A stretch of 64,000 nucleotides of DNA from Centroberyx gerrardi (taxonomy: Eukaryota > Chordata > Actinopteri > Beryciformes > Berycidae), in contig NC_136000.1 of assembly GCF_048128805.1 (NCBI RefSeq), forward strand, positions 12,730,854 through 12,794,853, read 5' to 3'. A model generated the notes under the pieces. It was not told the origin of the DNA and ran no database searches. It saw nothing but the letters and a program-made list of their open reading frames with translations. This document shows positions 53,217 through 64,000 of the stretch, piece by piece. Position 1 is the stretch's first letter. Each line of letters starts with the position of its first letter. Made by a program: the position numbers and the translations under genes.

Positions 53217-56200
53217 TTACTCCTCAAGGAATATTGCGGCTCCTCCACCTGGCTTTGACACAAACAAACTTTGTTTTTCCATCGCCGCTCTGCGTGGATC
53301 AGGTTTGTAGTAAGCCTCCCTCACTGCCTGTAAGAAAGACTCGACCTTCTCACTGGGAACCATGGAGACAGCGCAGCCGCCCCAGCCTGCTCCCGTCAGC
53401 CGAGAGCCCACAGCCCCCGACCTCCTGCAGCCCAGGGAAACAGCAAATAGTGGTCTAGTCTAGTCTAGCTGTTGTTTTACTGCATAATGTGTCAGTACTC
53501 CTTGAAAAACCTCAGTGCACTTGTAGGGGAGAAGAGGGTAAGTTGAGCCTGTGCATGTGATGAGCCACCCCTTGTTTCTAGGCAACCATACACAAAATGA
53601 ATCATGTGGTCTTAGATTTAGGACAAATAATTCCCCTGAATCAGTGATGGATATGAGCATGTGGAGAAAGTAGTAAGAGAGCCAGGTCAAAAAAATATGA
53701 TGATATAAATATATGATCTTTGCCCTGTCAGGTGATTATTTCATGGTAAAAACGTCATGGTTCTTGTATCTAAATGGAAGTAGATGCATTTGAAGGTTTA
53801 TATATTAGTTTATGGCTGTATGTGGTACAATTTGAGGTCATAAACGTATAACTGTGGGCCTGAGTTGCTGTTTGAAGCAGTTTTGTCAAAATGGTGGTTG
53901 TGGGGTAAAATGTGCCACTAGCCCTGGGGCAATTTGAGCCAGTGGCCCAGCTTGCCCCAATCTAATTACATGTACCTTTTATTTAAGTGTAACAGATATG
54001 TGCTCAAGTGATATTTTCTAAGATATCAGTATACCATGAGACTTACAACTTATCCCAACTATCCTGGGGTAGGTTGTTCCAAAAGAACCAACATGTTATA
54101 ATGGGTCGCACTTCTAAAACTGTACTAGCTACAGAAAATGTTTTAATTTCCATGCATTCACAACAACCTTAAGTACATAGAGCAATTACTGTTTGAAATA
54201 CATTCACATGTATTTTTAGTGGCACATGTAAAAAGTGGCAGATTTTACCCCAGTCTCCCCTACAGTATATGTGATTCTCTAAACTGTAATCATAAGTGAA
54301 GTGAGACTTTGCTGTACTCACAGACAAATGTCCACCAGTTGGTCCAGTTCAGGGCAGCTGCACTCATACAGGTCTCTGCAGCTTGCATGGCTCTGGTTCA
54401 TCAAGTCTCCCAGTAGCTGTACGGACTCAGCCGGTTGAGAGTCACACACACTCTTAAACTGCAGCACCCGCGCAGCTTCACCGTAGACATGCTTGGCACG
54501 CTGGTGCAGCTTAAACTGCGTCACTGACAAAGAGAGGAGGTGCATGTGTTATATGTCAAATCTGTCTTTTATTCATTTGTATGGAGACACTGGTCCTGCC
54601 AGGCATTTGGCTTGGTACACAGCGCTGATGATAATTATATACTTCAGTTTTGAGATTAAAAATACACAAATGTTGCTAATTGCTGTTCCTTACCATGCTG
54701 AGTGTTGGCGCTCAGCAGATCGGTGCTGAACTGCTCTGAAGTGATGCCCAGCGCCTCGCAGATCTCATCTCGGCTGTACGGCTCAGGATGAAACACCTCG
54801 TCCACCAGAGCCCCCATCTCCTCCAGGGAGGCCTTCAGCTCCGTCTGGACCTGGACCAGCTTCAGCAACCTGCTCCACTCCAGACCCCGCGCCTTGGCCA
54901 GCATCTGAGCTCACACAGCCATGACATTGCTGACACACCTCCTGTACATTTTTACTATTTATATCTATTTATATCTATATTTAATCTCTATCTATTTAAT
55001 CAGGATCATTGTCTATTATTAGGATTACTATTAGATGACCGTACCTTTGTGGCTATTCGACACTCCACCACTCGGATGTTGTAGTGAGAAGTGGCAGCTT
55101 TGTTCATCTCCACGCAGCAGTTTGAGATCACAAACACGGCCCCGTCCGGCAGCTTGACATCAGTCGCCCGCAGAGGCTGGAACTCTATCAGCTTTGCCTG
55201 ACACAAGGTAGACAAATCAAAAAGGTCAGCATCAACGTGTAGCCAACAAACCACTATTCAAGTCACTATAAAGCAAGGACTTTGCAACAATCTAGACTTA
55301 TATTGAAAGCTGTTTTCTTCTTCTCTTTGGATTCAGAAATCAACATAGTCAACATGTAAGGCTGGTTTGACTTGGTGTGATGAAAGAGATGCTATTCCAG
55401 TACATACAGTTCCTTTCTCTGCCAGAAACGAGATGGACTGATCCATGCCTCCCCCCTCTGTGCCGATGTAGCGCTCACATTTGGCACAGATCTCAGCCAG
55501 CGCCACCTGGAGGAATAAAGAGCATTATGGAAAGAGGACCAAAGAGCACAAGATAAAGCAAACTGCATTAATTTCAGGGTAGTCACAGTTATAGAGCATA
55601 TTACCTTGGAGAGGGACTTGTGATTTGCCTCCATAGTTACGAGCCCGGCACAACAAACTAAGGCGCTTGAGCTAGACAGGCCGGAGCTTGGGGGAATGGT
55701 CCCATCAACAACACACGACATCCCAGACAAACGCGTGATCCCAAAGCTCTCCTGGTTATAAAAGTAATGTGGGACGAACAAAGGTTAATTCTGTGACCAT
55801 AACAGCGAATTATTTGGACAAAGTATCATTTTACTGCTTTCTACACAGTATTGAAAACTAGATACTTTGTACATATTCTACTCTCGTGACACATCAATGA
55901 ATCAGTTCAGCAAAAACTCACCTGAATGCCTTTAACCCCACAGAGAAAATAATAATGCCACTGTGGATTGGCTCGGTCGATGCCGATGTCCTCCGTACAA
56001 GACACGGTGAAATCCCTGCAAAGTGACAAACACAAATCACAGCTCAATACAGCATTCAGAAAAAAAAAGAATAACTAATGACATTACCATGCATTATAGG
56101 TCTGGGAATGAATGGCACAAGCAAATGTGAAAGCTCAACAATCATCATAAGTGTTCCAGTCTCACTTGTATTGAGGATGTGTGTTGGCCAGCTGGATCGT

Positions 56201-56820
56201 CCCTGAATCACTGACTGAGACAGCCGCGAGAATATTCTGTTCGATAGCCATTGGGAGCACAGAATAGCCACAGTAATCAATATGCTCTCCTGTCAATGAG
56301 ATAATAAGAAGAGATACATGATAAAGGGAAAGTGCCAAGCCTAGATGTAACTGAAGTAATTTCCTCAAAAGTAGAGTTCAACCAATATGGGTTTTTGAAG
56401 GCCAGTACCAGAACTGATATTCCTGGACTGAAGCTGTCAATAATTTATGGCAATATTCAATTTCCTTAAATTTGAATATATCAATGCCAAAAAAATACAA
56501 GGATTCAGTATATCAGTCCAGCCCTACTCAAATCAGTATACAATATAAATGAAATTACCTATCAGATTCACCCTTCCAGGTGCACATGCATAGAAGAGAG
56601 GAGCTTCTCCATACTTTGTTTCAAATGTATTTTTCAAGTTTTGCAGCCTGTGGAAGAGTAAACACAATGACAGAATAAGTAATGACGTAAAGTGAGTTTC
56701 AATCAGAGAATATCTGCTGTTTTCTCCACCCCTCCGTATTCCTGACAATCAACACGTCATTGCTACTCACCTTTCTTTAGCACTAAGTGCGGTCTTTAAC
56801 TTGGGTGGGTTTGTTGCCAT
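53217..56820 (-). CDS. galk2: galk2: N-acetylgalactosamine kinase
   Basis: Ten minus-strand coding exons: 56771-56820, 56559-56647, 56166-56289, 55922-56015, 55605-55751, 55408-55506, 55045-55197, 54694-54904, 54322-54523 and 53217-53424, giving 458 aa in frame, the same as the human protein. GALK2 is a cytosolic GHMP-family kinase that phosphorylates C1 of GalNAc (and galactose weakly) using ATP, salvaging free GalNAc. Seen: the galactokinase signature [15 protein letters not shown] (41-55), the ATP-binding loop [11 protein letters not shown] (139-149), the catalytic base Asp190 in GGGMDQS (the same number as in human), and the third GHMP motif [12 protein letters not shown] near the C-terminus. 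The start matches the family (MAT). Intron 9 contains a 740-bp inverted-repeat transposon remnant. The gene is intact and convergent with atp8b4. Confidence 0.97.
53523..54263. mobile_element. 741-bp non-autonomous DNA transposon in galk2 intron 9
   Basis: The left end (GTAGGGGAGAAGAGGGTAAG) and the reverse complement of the right end (GTAGGGGAGACTGGGGTAAA) match at most positions, giving terminal inverted repeats of about 20-25 bp. The interior has GGGGCAATTTGAGCC and CAGCTTGCCCCA words but no transposase frame. A clear target-site duplication was not found, so the superfamily is not assigned. It makes up most of the intron between the last two coding exons. Confidence 0.7.
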
Positions 56821-57383
56821 TTCTACTTGTTTAAAATGACAATGAATGGCTTCTCGTAGTCAGATCCTGGACACGATCAGCTGACTGTCACAAGAGGATC
56901 CCGGATACTACAGTGCTGAACTAGGATCAGTTCTACAGCATGAGTCCAGATCAGTTTACTCTCCGCAGTAACAAAGAATCTGTCTCTGAAACAGCTGAGG
57001 CTACAGTGTCACAAATGCGGAAGAACCTGAACGAGTTCAGCAGAATCAACGTGCGCAGCGGAGCGCAGGGTGGAGATGACGTCAGACGTCCGTCTCGACA
57101 AAAACGTAATTTTAGAAAAAAAACAAAAAAACCTTGGCTTATTGCTTTTATAAAACGGTGGCAATGCATCATTGTAATAATAAAGAAGGTAAATCTTAAA
57201 GAGTCTTGTGTTTTAAAATCAATAACAATTACATATTGAAAACTAAAAATGCGATAGAAAAGATTAAACTCAACAACTATCCATTTTTACTTTTGGATTT
57301 AACATTTTAGATTAATTTTTCTTTTTCAAACATTTTTTGCGTTTTTGAATTTCAATTTTGGTGTTTTGGTTCTCCATAAAAGT

Positions 57384-57384
<1 letters not shown>

Positions 57385-57451
<67 letters not shown>
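57385..57451. repeat. Compound (CT)n(GT)n microsatellite
   Basis: About 20 CT units followed directly by about 13 GT units, between galk2 and cep152. It produces artefactual dipeptide frames on both strands. Confidence 0.93.
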
Positions 57452-58424
57452 CATCAGTAACTGGGGATCTTCTAATACACCTTCCCGCTTTCAGCAAGCA
57501 AACAAATAGTAAAGATCTTCTTTATCATTGTGTTGAAAATAATTTAGTGCAGTCTGGGTTTGTTATTGGCCAATCCAAAGTCAAGGAGCCCTTTACTCAG
57601 GATAATGCACCAATTATAGTCCAGACCACTGCATACAACTGCCATGTTACTATCTCACCACAAGGTGGAAACAAAAGATCAGACAAAAAATGCCTCTGAT
57701 ACCCGAGTTCTGCTCTGTTTTGACCTGAACCTACCCATGATGCCAAGAGAATATCTGACTGCATTTACTAAAAAAAAAAAATACTAAAAAACAAAGTGGA
57801 CTAAGTTCAATAAAATGGCCCAGACGTTGTTGCAAGCATGCACCTATATCATTCACTTTTTCTGACATTACGCTCTGAATCTGCTTCTATGTTTGTTGAC
57901 ATTTGGTCAGATTAATCATTTGTTTGTTAGAAACATTTTGTTTTGACACCCTCAGAATGAATGCACCCTCAAGATGCCAAGTAATGTCGTCTATCATTCA
58001 GGAGTCATGGAGCAAAATGTGATACTATTTGCTGTGATATTTTTAAACATCACTGCCAAAAACAATCGATTTTGTGTGATCAGACGGGGACTAATGAGCT
58101 TGTTTACTTCTGCAGTATTATCCATACTGGATTTGTAAATACCCTTTCTCCTTTCAGTTTGTCTTTAATGCTTGTTAAATATACTGGCAACAAGTGTGGA
58201 CGTCGATAAGCTCATATACAAATGTTTTGTTACCGTAAAGTAACATTAAATCGGTGTATGAGTGTACCAGTGATATACTGTGTGGTGCTGTATGGTGATG
58301 TGAGAAGCGCAGCAGCAGTCTGTGGCAGAAACTGCCAATAAGGACCGGAGAGCTTTGGCGCTGCTGATGCGCGCGACATTTCAAAGGGGGCGAGTCTGCT
58401 GCTCTTAAAGCGGACGTCTGAACA

Positions 58425-58742
58425 GCTAGCCGGCTAGCTTTTAGCTTACAAAGTTTACAGGTCGGCCAGTTAGCACGCAAGCTAACGTTAACTGGTTTGC
58501 TGGCTATTCTATATTTTTGACCAAGCTCATTTGGTGTACCGTTTCTTTGAAGCATGGCCAGGTCGTTTTTTATATGGTTGTCCGGTTTGTTATTGTTACT
58601 AAGGCGTTAGCTAGCTAGCTAACTTAGCTAGCTACTGGTTCGTAACGTAAACAGTAATCAAACTTAACAGTTAGCAAACATAACTACCGAAAACAACGAA
58701 TTTTCACTCCAACAAAGGAAAGTTCTGTCTCGTTTTTGCCAG
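58425..58742 (+). promoter_or_regulatory. cep152: cep152 promoter and non-coding first exon with palindrome cluster
   Basis: Contains CTAGCCGGCTAGC, AAGCTAACGTTAACTGG and TTAGCTAGCTAGCTAAC-type words between 58425 and 58640. They precede a clear donor (TTGCCAG|GTACGT) at 58742/58743, which can splice to the acceptor at 58911 just before the coding start. A further motif copy (AGCTAACGCTAACGCTAGC) lies in the leader intron near 58790. The transcription start is not defined. Confidence 0.5.
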
Positions 58743-58939
58743 GTACGTTACGTGTCTGTTTTGGTGTTGGTTGGTATCAAAACTCTTATTAGCTAACGCT
58801 AACGCTAGCTAGTTAATCATCCAATATACGTTGAATTTAACTACTATAGTTCCTGATTGTTGTGATATGTCCCTTAAATAAAGTTTGTTTTGCACGTCTT
58901 TTTCTCAGCAGACCTCGCACCGACAAGCTCTGCATCATC

Positions 58940-61900
58940 ATGTCTATCGATTTTGATAGTGCTGCTCTTCAAACACAACATGATGAGGAAGAATACGACC
59001 AGGAGGACTATGCAAGAGAGCAAGAGGTGCAGGAACATGCATATAGCATTGTAACGTGATTATGATATGTGTTGCGGTTGTGTTTGTCACTTGTCTGCTG
59101 CCAATGTCAGACTTTGTTATAGGTATTCGAGTTGCTTGAGGTCCATTGCTTTGTTTGATCGTACATCTATCCAAACATGCATTTATTCTGCAGAGTTGTC
59201 TATGACATGCTAAAATTGTGAATGGAGCAGTGCATCGTACCTCTTTCACTGGCTGGGTAAAAGAGTTAGGCCTCTTAACTGCAATTCAATACTGAAGGCA
59301 TTATTGTCTCTACCTCAGTGTTCACAGACAGCATCTAGTGCTCACCCATTATGTATATTTTATCCCATAGTTCATGTTGGCATTTTTATATACCATTCGT
59401 ATGTCCCTTTAAGCTTTCAGCTCTTAAAGTTGAACAACAATTGATAATGAAAGTAGTCAGGTACCTATATGTTGCTCTGAGTGGGTATTGCAGTTGTCTG
59501 TTAAGGGAAGCATTTAAGTGTTTGCATTTCAAAAGCACAGCCTGCTCCACTGCTATACAAGCATGCTGTGTTACTCACGCCTCAACAATCTGTTGCACCA
59601 TGAACCTGAGCTATTATTGGCTCAGGGGAAAGGCCTCCTTCCAGGTGTGTCACACTGAAACTAGCTCTGTCCTGTGTTTTCTCTACTTTCTCTTATTTAG
59701 GTTACCTAATTTCTGAGCTGGGTCCCAGTTGTTCTTGAGTAGAGCTAGCATGTAGATATACTGTGATTGAAGGTATTTTCAGTGGATTGCAACATTCTGA
59801 AAAACGCGACTTTGGAAAAATATTAAGGCTGAAATGGAAAATTATTTGGTGTAGGCTATAGTATTCAAAAGTTGGTCAAGTGGAAAATGTTTGTCACCGG
59901 TAATTAGAATGTTTCTGCTCCAGTTAACCATCCTATATGTTTTGTCTAAACAATGGAGTTCTTTGGGACCAAAACACAGCGATACCACAGGGAGCCGACA
60001 ACATGCCAGACACGTTTCGGATGTTTCACACAGAAGGTCTTCTGTGTATTAGATTAGGCTGGAAGGTTATCATGTGGCTTGGCAGTTGAAGCGCAGTTGC
60101 CTCTTCAATCTTTAAGTTAAATACCTAAGTGGAATATGGGTCCTTCGGTCGTGGACACAGTGGAGGATGTGAGGAATATTCAACAGTCCTTGTGGGAAGT
60201 AAGTCCAGCTGGCTCTGCTTGTTCCATCACTCACTGCTGGTTGTGAAGGCAAGCCTGTTCAGTCTGCTGCTGACAAAGAGGAGAGTTTGCCTCGTTGTTT
60301 TGTGTCATGGTTGTCTGTCAGTGTTTTGTTTCTCAGTTTTCATGTGTTTATTTGATAGTGTTAATGAAAAGGATGATCAGCATACTTTTTTATAAGTGAA
60401 GTTTTATTCCAAAATGAGATATGCATGATTTGTGAAAATGGGTGACACCAGCTCTTACAAAATAATTGCTGACATGAAAGTAAAACTTAGGGGAAAACAT
60501 TTGTTTGTAGCTATTTTATGCCTTTTCTCCTACAAAATAATATAACTTTTTGAGGCTGGTATCATCTCTGTTTTTAAAATACTGAGTGATGAATTTCACG
60601 TAACAAGGTTTTCTCAAAATGGATATGTAGCTCTTTGGAATGAAACCCTACAAATTTACCGCCTGAGAGATTCTGTCTTTCATGCTATGGTTGATTGCTT
60701 CTTTGCACTGTGTTTTTTTTCTGTGTTACTATATAACTCGGTTGCGGAGCAACCTGGGTGAGTCATTTCCATGTGCTATTTTTCTGCAGCTGCACAAACT
60801 GCTCACAGACTTGCCCGATGACATGCTGGAAGATAGCATGGACTCCTCCTCCCCAGAGCTGGAGTACTCTACCTGCAGCAATAAAAACACCGGCAAGAGG
60901 TAACATACACATTTTATTGCTGAGACATTAGCAATTTCAGCTTCTCAAACTCTGGATGCAATAAAGAAAAATTCATACGTACAATAATTGTTGGATTGTA
61001 AAATCCAACAATCCATTGTAAAATGCTTTTTTTGTCTGTTCAGCCCTCAGTCCACATGGACTCAGCAATGTGAATGGTCGGATCATCCAAGACCTGCCTC
61101 CCATGAAGAGGTAGGGTGTTGGTTTCTTTTTATTGGTACATTTTTTTTCTGGGCGTTATCGAGAAAGGTATTTAATTAAATTTGCTGTCAATGTCTTTTT
61201 TGAAGAATTATGAAATTGACTATGGTCAAGGCCCTGATCATGATGAGTATGCTTATGAGGATGGAGCTGTTCAGATCAATGGCCATGCAAGTCACCCTCA
61301 GAATCGACCCCTGCCTCACACCTGGAACCAGCAGTCTCAGTTCAACCAAGGAGACTATACATACACCAGCATGGGCACAGAAAAATCTACAGAGGCCAAC
61401 GATTTCTCCACAGACGAGTATGAGTCTAAACCATACCCACAAGGCGCTAATAACCCTGTGGAATATGACGGAGAGGGAGGACGAAGGGACAAGCAGACCT
61501 ACGGGGAGCAGAACAACACTAGAAAGCATTTTCAAGTGAGTGGAGTTTTAGGTTTAGCCTATTTTGACATTGAAGTAATTGAATTACAAATGCACATTGT
61601 GTTACCTGACAATGTAAATGCGTCATAATTATATAGTAGCTTAAATGAGAGACTTTGAGTGGGTTTATTCTTTTTGAGTTATAAAACACAATCGTATTTC
61701 TGCAGAAAAAATGTATCCAAGGCACTCTCCCATACAAAAAGTAGAAAGCCTTTATTACTTATTGGCGAATGCATAGCATACACATGTTAAAAATGTTTAA
61801 AACCCACTGACGTATTGCGGCACGTACGTACATAGCCTTCCTCAGGGTGCCATAGTAAATCAGTACAATCGTATTTCTGTTTCAAACATTCTGTGTCTCT

Positions 61901-63935
61901 CGTCATGTTTTGACCTTCAGAATTTCGACTATGCTGGATCCGGGGACAGAAGGGTGGATCAGTACAAGGTCAACTTTAACCCTCACCAACCTGCCTGCCA
62001 GCCCAAGATGTTTAACTCACAGGCCGCTCACCAAGAAGGTCACTTTGACCATCTGCAGAGAGAATTCCTTGACTCGGCACAGAGTGAGTCTCACAGTATT
62101 GATTTTGTTGTTTAGATTAATGGCACTAGTAGAGTACAGTGACATGAAAATCACTGTAACCTAATGGCTAGAAAAGTGAGCTTGTGACTTGAAAATCAAT
62201 CCCTGAACTGGCTGGGCAAATCTGTCCAAGCAGAACAAAATTGAACAAAAAGGGCTCTTTCTCTCTCAACAACTACTGTCAAAGTGACCTTGAGCAAGGC
62301 ACTGAACTCTCAACTGCTCTAGTTGAGTTACAGTACAAAACTTTGGTTGTACTACCCACTGTGTTGTTAGTTTAATTGTCTAACCCCCCACTTTCCTGCC
62401 TCAAGTCATTGCTGTAAATGAGAATGTCTTATGGTTAAATAAGGGTTAAAAACAACAAGTGATTGATTCAGCCTTTATATTGATGAGAATATAATTTTTA
62501 TGCTGTGTTTCAGATACTGCTGATGGGGAGCAGCTTGCCCAGCTACAGATTTTAAACAAGGCTCAACAGAGGCAAATTGAAGACTTGGAGCGAAAACTGG
62601 AGGATTCAAGGCGCAATATGAGATACATTGAGCATCAGTTTGCAATCGTCAAAGGTATGTTTTGCCAAGTTTGTACTTGCAAAATGGGGGGTTGGAATTG
62701 CCACGCGCTTTATTATGATACTTGGTCCATGATAAAATAATAATGTGATTCTACTCATTTGTGATATCTTAAGGATTGCAGTTTAATACCGCTACATATT
62801 ATGATTTGTTGTTCTCTTTTCCTATGCTGCATTCAAAAGCTGAAATACAAGCTGGTGGGGCAATAACAAATTTACTTGTACTTAAAAGGCTTTGAGTAAG
62901 TGATTCATGGCTTCTTACTCTTAGACTTATGAGGGTCTCTTACACTTTCAAGCACTCTTTTGAAGACTACTTTTTTCCCCTCCATTTTTCAAGAACATTT
63001 TTAGAACATCATTTTGCAATCTATAAAACAATTGTGGTGGAGTCTTTTATAACTGCACATGCTGTAGTCCCCGGGAACATGTTTGTCATGTTTTTATTGC
63101 CAATAGATGAAAAAGATGGCCTAGCAGTAAGTCTTAAGGAGTCAAGCCGATTGATTGAAGAGGCCAAGGAGAAAGAGGTTCAAATGCAAAACAAAGTGAA
63201 GTCACTGGAGCAGCAAGTACAGGCACTGACTGAAAGAGACCATGAGGTAAGTTTTGTGTTCCTAGATACTGCCGCTTTTTTTTTTTAAAGCAAAATACAG
63301 ACAAGTTGCACCACTTATGGAGAGCACTGCTTCAGCGGGTAGAGCATAGCATTGCTAGGATCAGGAGTTTGAATTTAAGTATTTTAAATTTTAAGTACCC
63401 AAATGAATGCACTCATGAAATTAGAAGGCGCTTTTGATAAGAGATGTGGAGACATTAGTTTTGTTTTGATTGCAGAACATGAAGAAGCAGAGGGTGGCAG
63501 AGGCTGCAGTAGACAGCATGAAGCAGCAGATGTTGGAGCTGTGTCGCTCCGACACGCTGTCCAGAGCGCGGGAGCAGCACGACAGAGACGTCACCGTTAT
63601 GAGGGAGCAGCATGAGGTTGCACTGCTGACACTGGAGCAACAGCTTGACTCTAGCTCTCAGGCTCTGAAGGAGCAGGTCAGAAATGTCACTGTCATATGA
63701 TGTACTAATGGGGAAAGAGATTGAGGTGTCAACAAAGGTTGTGAGTATGTGTTAACGGGGGGTATGTTGTTATTTCGTTGCTTCCAGACTGACGTTGGTC
63801 AGAGGTTACGGGAGCAGGTGAAGCAGCTGGAGCGCCAGAGAGAGGAAGAGCAACTGGAGAGAGCTGGAGTCATCAATGCCCTCACTCAGCGTCTGGAGGA
63901 GAGTCAACAACAATGTGCCAAGCTGCTGCAAACAG
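58940..63935 (+). CDS. cep152: cep152 (5' part): centrosomal protein of 152 kDa
   Basis: Nine coding exons: 58940-59026, 60790-60899, 61044-61110, 61206-61535, 61921-62083, 62514-62654, 63107-63246, 63476-63676 and 63788-63935, in frame, 462 aa, with a phase-1 donor at the end. The gene continues beyond the window. CEP152 is a scaffold at the proximal end of the mother centriole; its acidic N-terminus recruits PLK4 to start centriole duplication, and it binds CEP63/CEP192 partners. The N-terminus (MSIDFDSAALQ...EEEYDQEDYAREQE, then LLTDLPDDML) matches the family. Residues up to about 250 are acidic and disordered, rich in Tyr/Asn/Gln. From QLAQLQILNKAQQRQIEDLE onward it is a continuous coiled coil, with AREQH and LEESQQQCAKLLQ conserved. 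The donor of the first coding exon (GAG|GTGCAG) is weak. The central linker (exons 4-5) is only loosely like mammalian CEP152. Confidence 0.95.
59027..60789 (+). other. cep152 first coding intron
   Basis: 1.76 kb, AT-rich, with no supported exon. A word near 60010 (GACACGTTTCGGATG, then AGAAGGTCTTCTGTG) looks repeat-like but could not be assigned. Confidence 0.5.
61700..61860. repeat. Unassigned interspersed repeat fragment in cep152 intron 4
   Basis: The stretch with CATACAAAAAGTAGAAAGCC and GCGGCACGTACGTACATAGC, then CTTCCTCAGGGTGCC, has the look of a common fish repeat tail. I cannot name the family or define its ends. Confidence 0.3.
62160..62345 (+). repeat. Fish interspersed-repeat fragment in cep152 intron 5
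   Basis: Shares the CCTTGAGCAAGGCACTGAAC tail with the fragment near 48350. The upstream part is degenerate and tRNA-like features are not clear. Probably an old SINE copy. Confidence 0.4.
63315..63442 (+). repeat. Degenerate tRNA-derived SINE in cep152 intron 7
   Basis: Shows an A-box-like AGCGGGTAGAGCATAGC, a B-box-like GGAGTTTGAATTT and a 3' tail GAAGGCGCTTTTGATAAG, similar to the AAGTCGCTTTGGATAAAAGCG tail found on many vertebrate SINEs. It ends about 30 bp before the acceptor of exon 8. It is too degenerate to be a tRNA gene. Confidence 0.6.
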
Positions 63936-64000
63936 GTGAGTGATGGGGTTTTCTTGTGAACTGCCACCACATGCCGTTCCCTACTAGCTCTATCAAAACA

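Larger units (their letters stand above)
56821..58939. other. galk2/cep152 divergent intergenic region
   Basis: Begins with the galk2 promoter (minus strand; GC-richer at about 56850-57110) and ends with the cep152 promoter and leader. It contains a compound (CT)n(GT)n tract at 57385-57451. No exon is supported between about 57450 and 58300. Confidence 0.5.

Noticed and set aside
63331-63375. Possible tRNA gene in cep152 intron 7
   Set aside because: Only degenerate A- and B-box-like words are present, the cloverleaf arms do not pair, and the 3' tail is SINE-like.

Overview
The window is vertebrate nuclear DNA, almost certainly from a ray-finned (teleost) fish. Eight protein-coding genes were reconstructed by joining in-frame exons. 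Introns are short for a vertebrate, intergenic gaps are small, and the rest is AT-rich with microsatellites, DNA-transposon remnants and the palindromic TAGCTAACGTTA-type motifs that cluster near gene starts here. No bacterial operon, CRISPR array, rRNA or intact tRNA was seen, and no retroviral, LTR or Polinton copy was recognised.

Layout. Positions 1-4111 hold the upstream region and all six coding exons of parp16 (+). 7527-9182 is a small TATA-driven secreted-protein gene with an IGFBP N-terminal domain and an unfamiliar cysteine-rich tail (-). 11935-16615 is eif3j (-). 18725-25496 is ctdspl2 (-), with its leader probably near 29.2 kb. 31150-34319 is sqor (-). 35.4-37.1 kb is a decayed tandem copy of sqor exons 2-6. 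38824-50813 is a 27-exon P4-ATPase, atp8b4 (+). 53217-56820 is galk2 (-), convergent with atp8b4. 58940-63935 is the first nine coding exons of cep152 (+), which runs off the window.

All joins keep reading frame across every splice junction. Predicted lengths are parp16 328 aa, IGFBP-like 224, eif3j 247, ctdspl2 473, sqor 438, atp8b4 1205, galk2 458, and cep152 462 so far. The recognised families match the lengths I recall for the human proteins closely. The genes do not form a pathway: they cover ER mono-ADP-ribosylation, translation initiation, a CTD-type phosphatase, mitochondrial sulfide oxidation, lipid flipping, GalNAc phosphorylation and centriole duplication. What links them is conserved synteny: the human orthologues of the recognised genes lie on chromosome 15q.

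The most interesting items are the unnamed IGFBP-domain gene, two GC-AG introns needed for sensible gene models, the sqor tandem pseudogene, a 547-bp near-perfect foldback element flanked by TTAA, and the promoter-associated palindrome family. I found no convincing evidence for a wholly new biological system.
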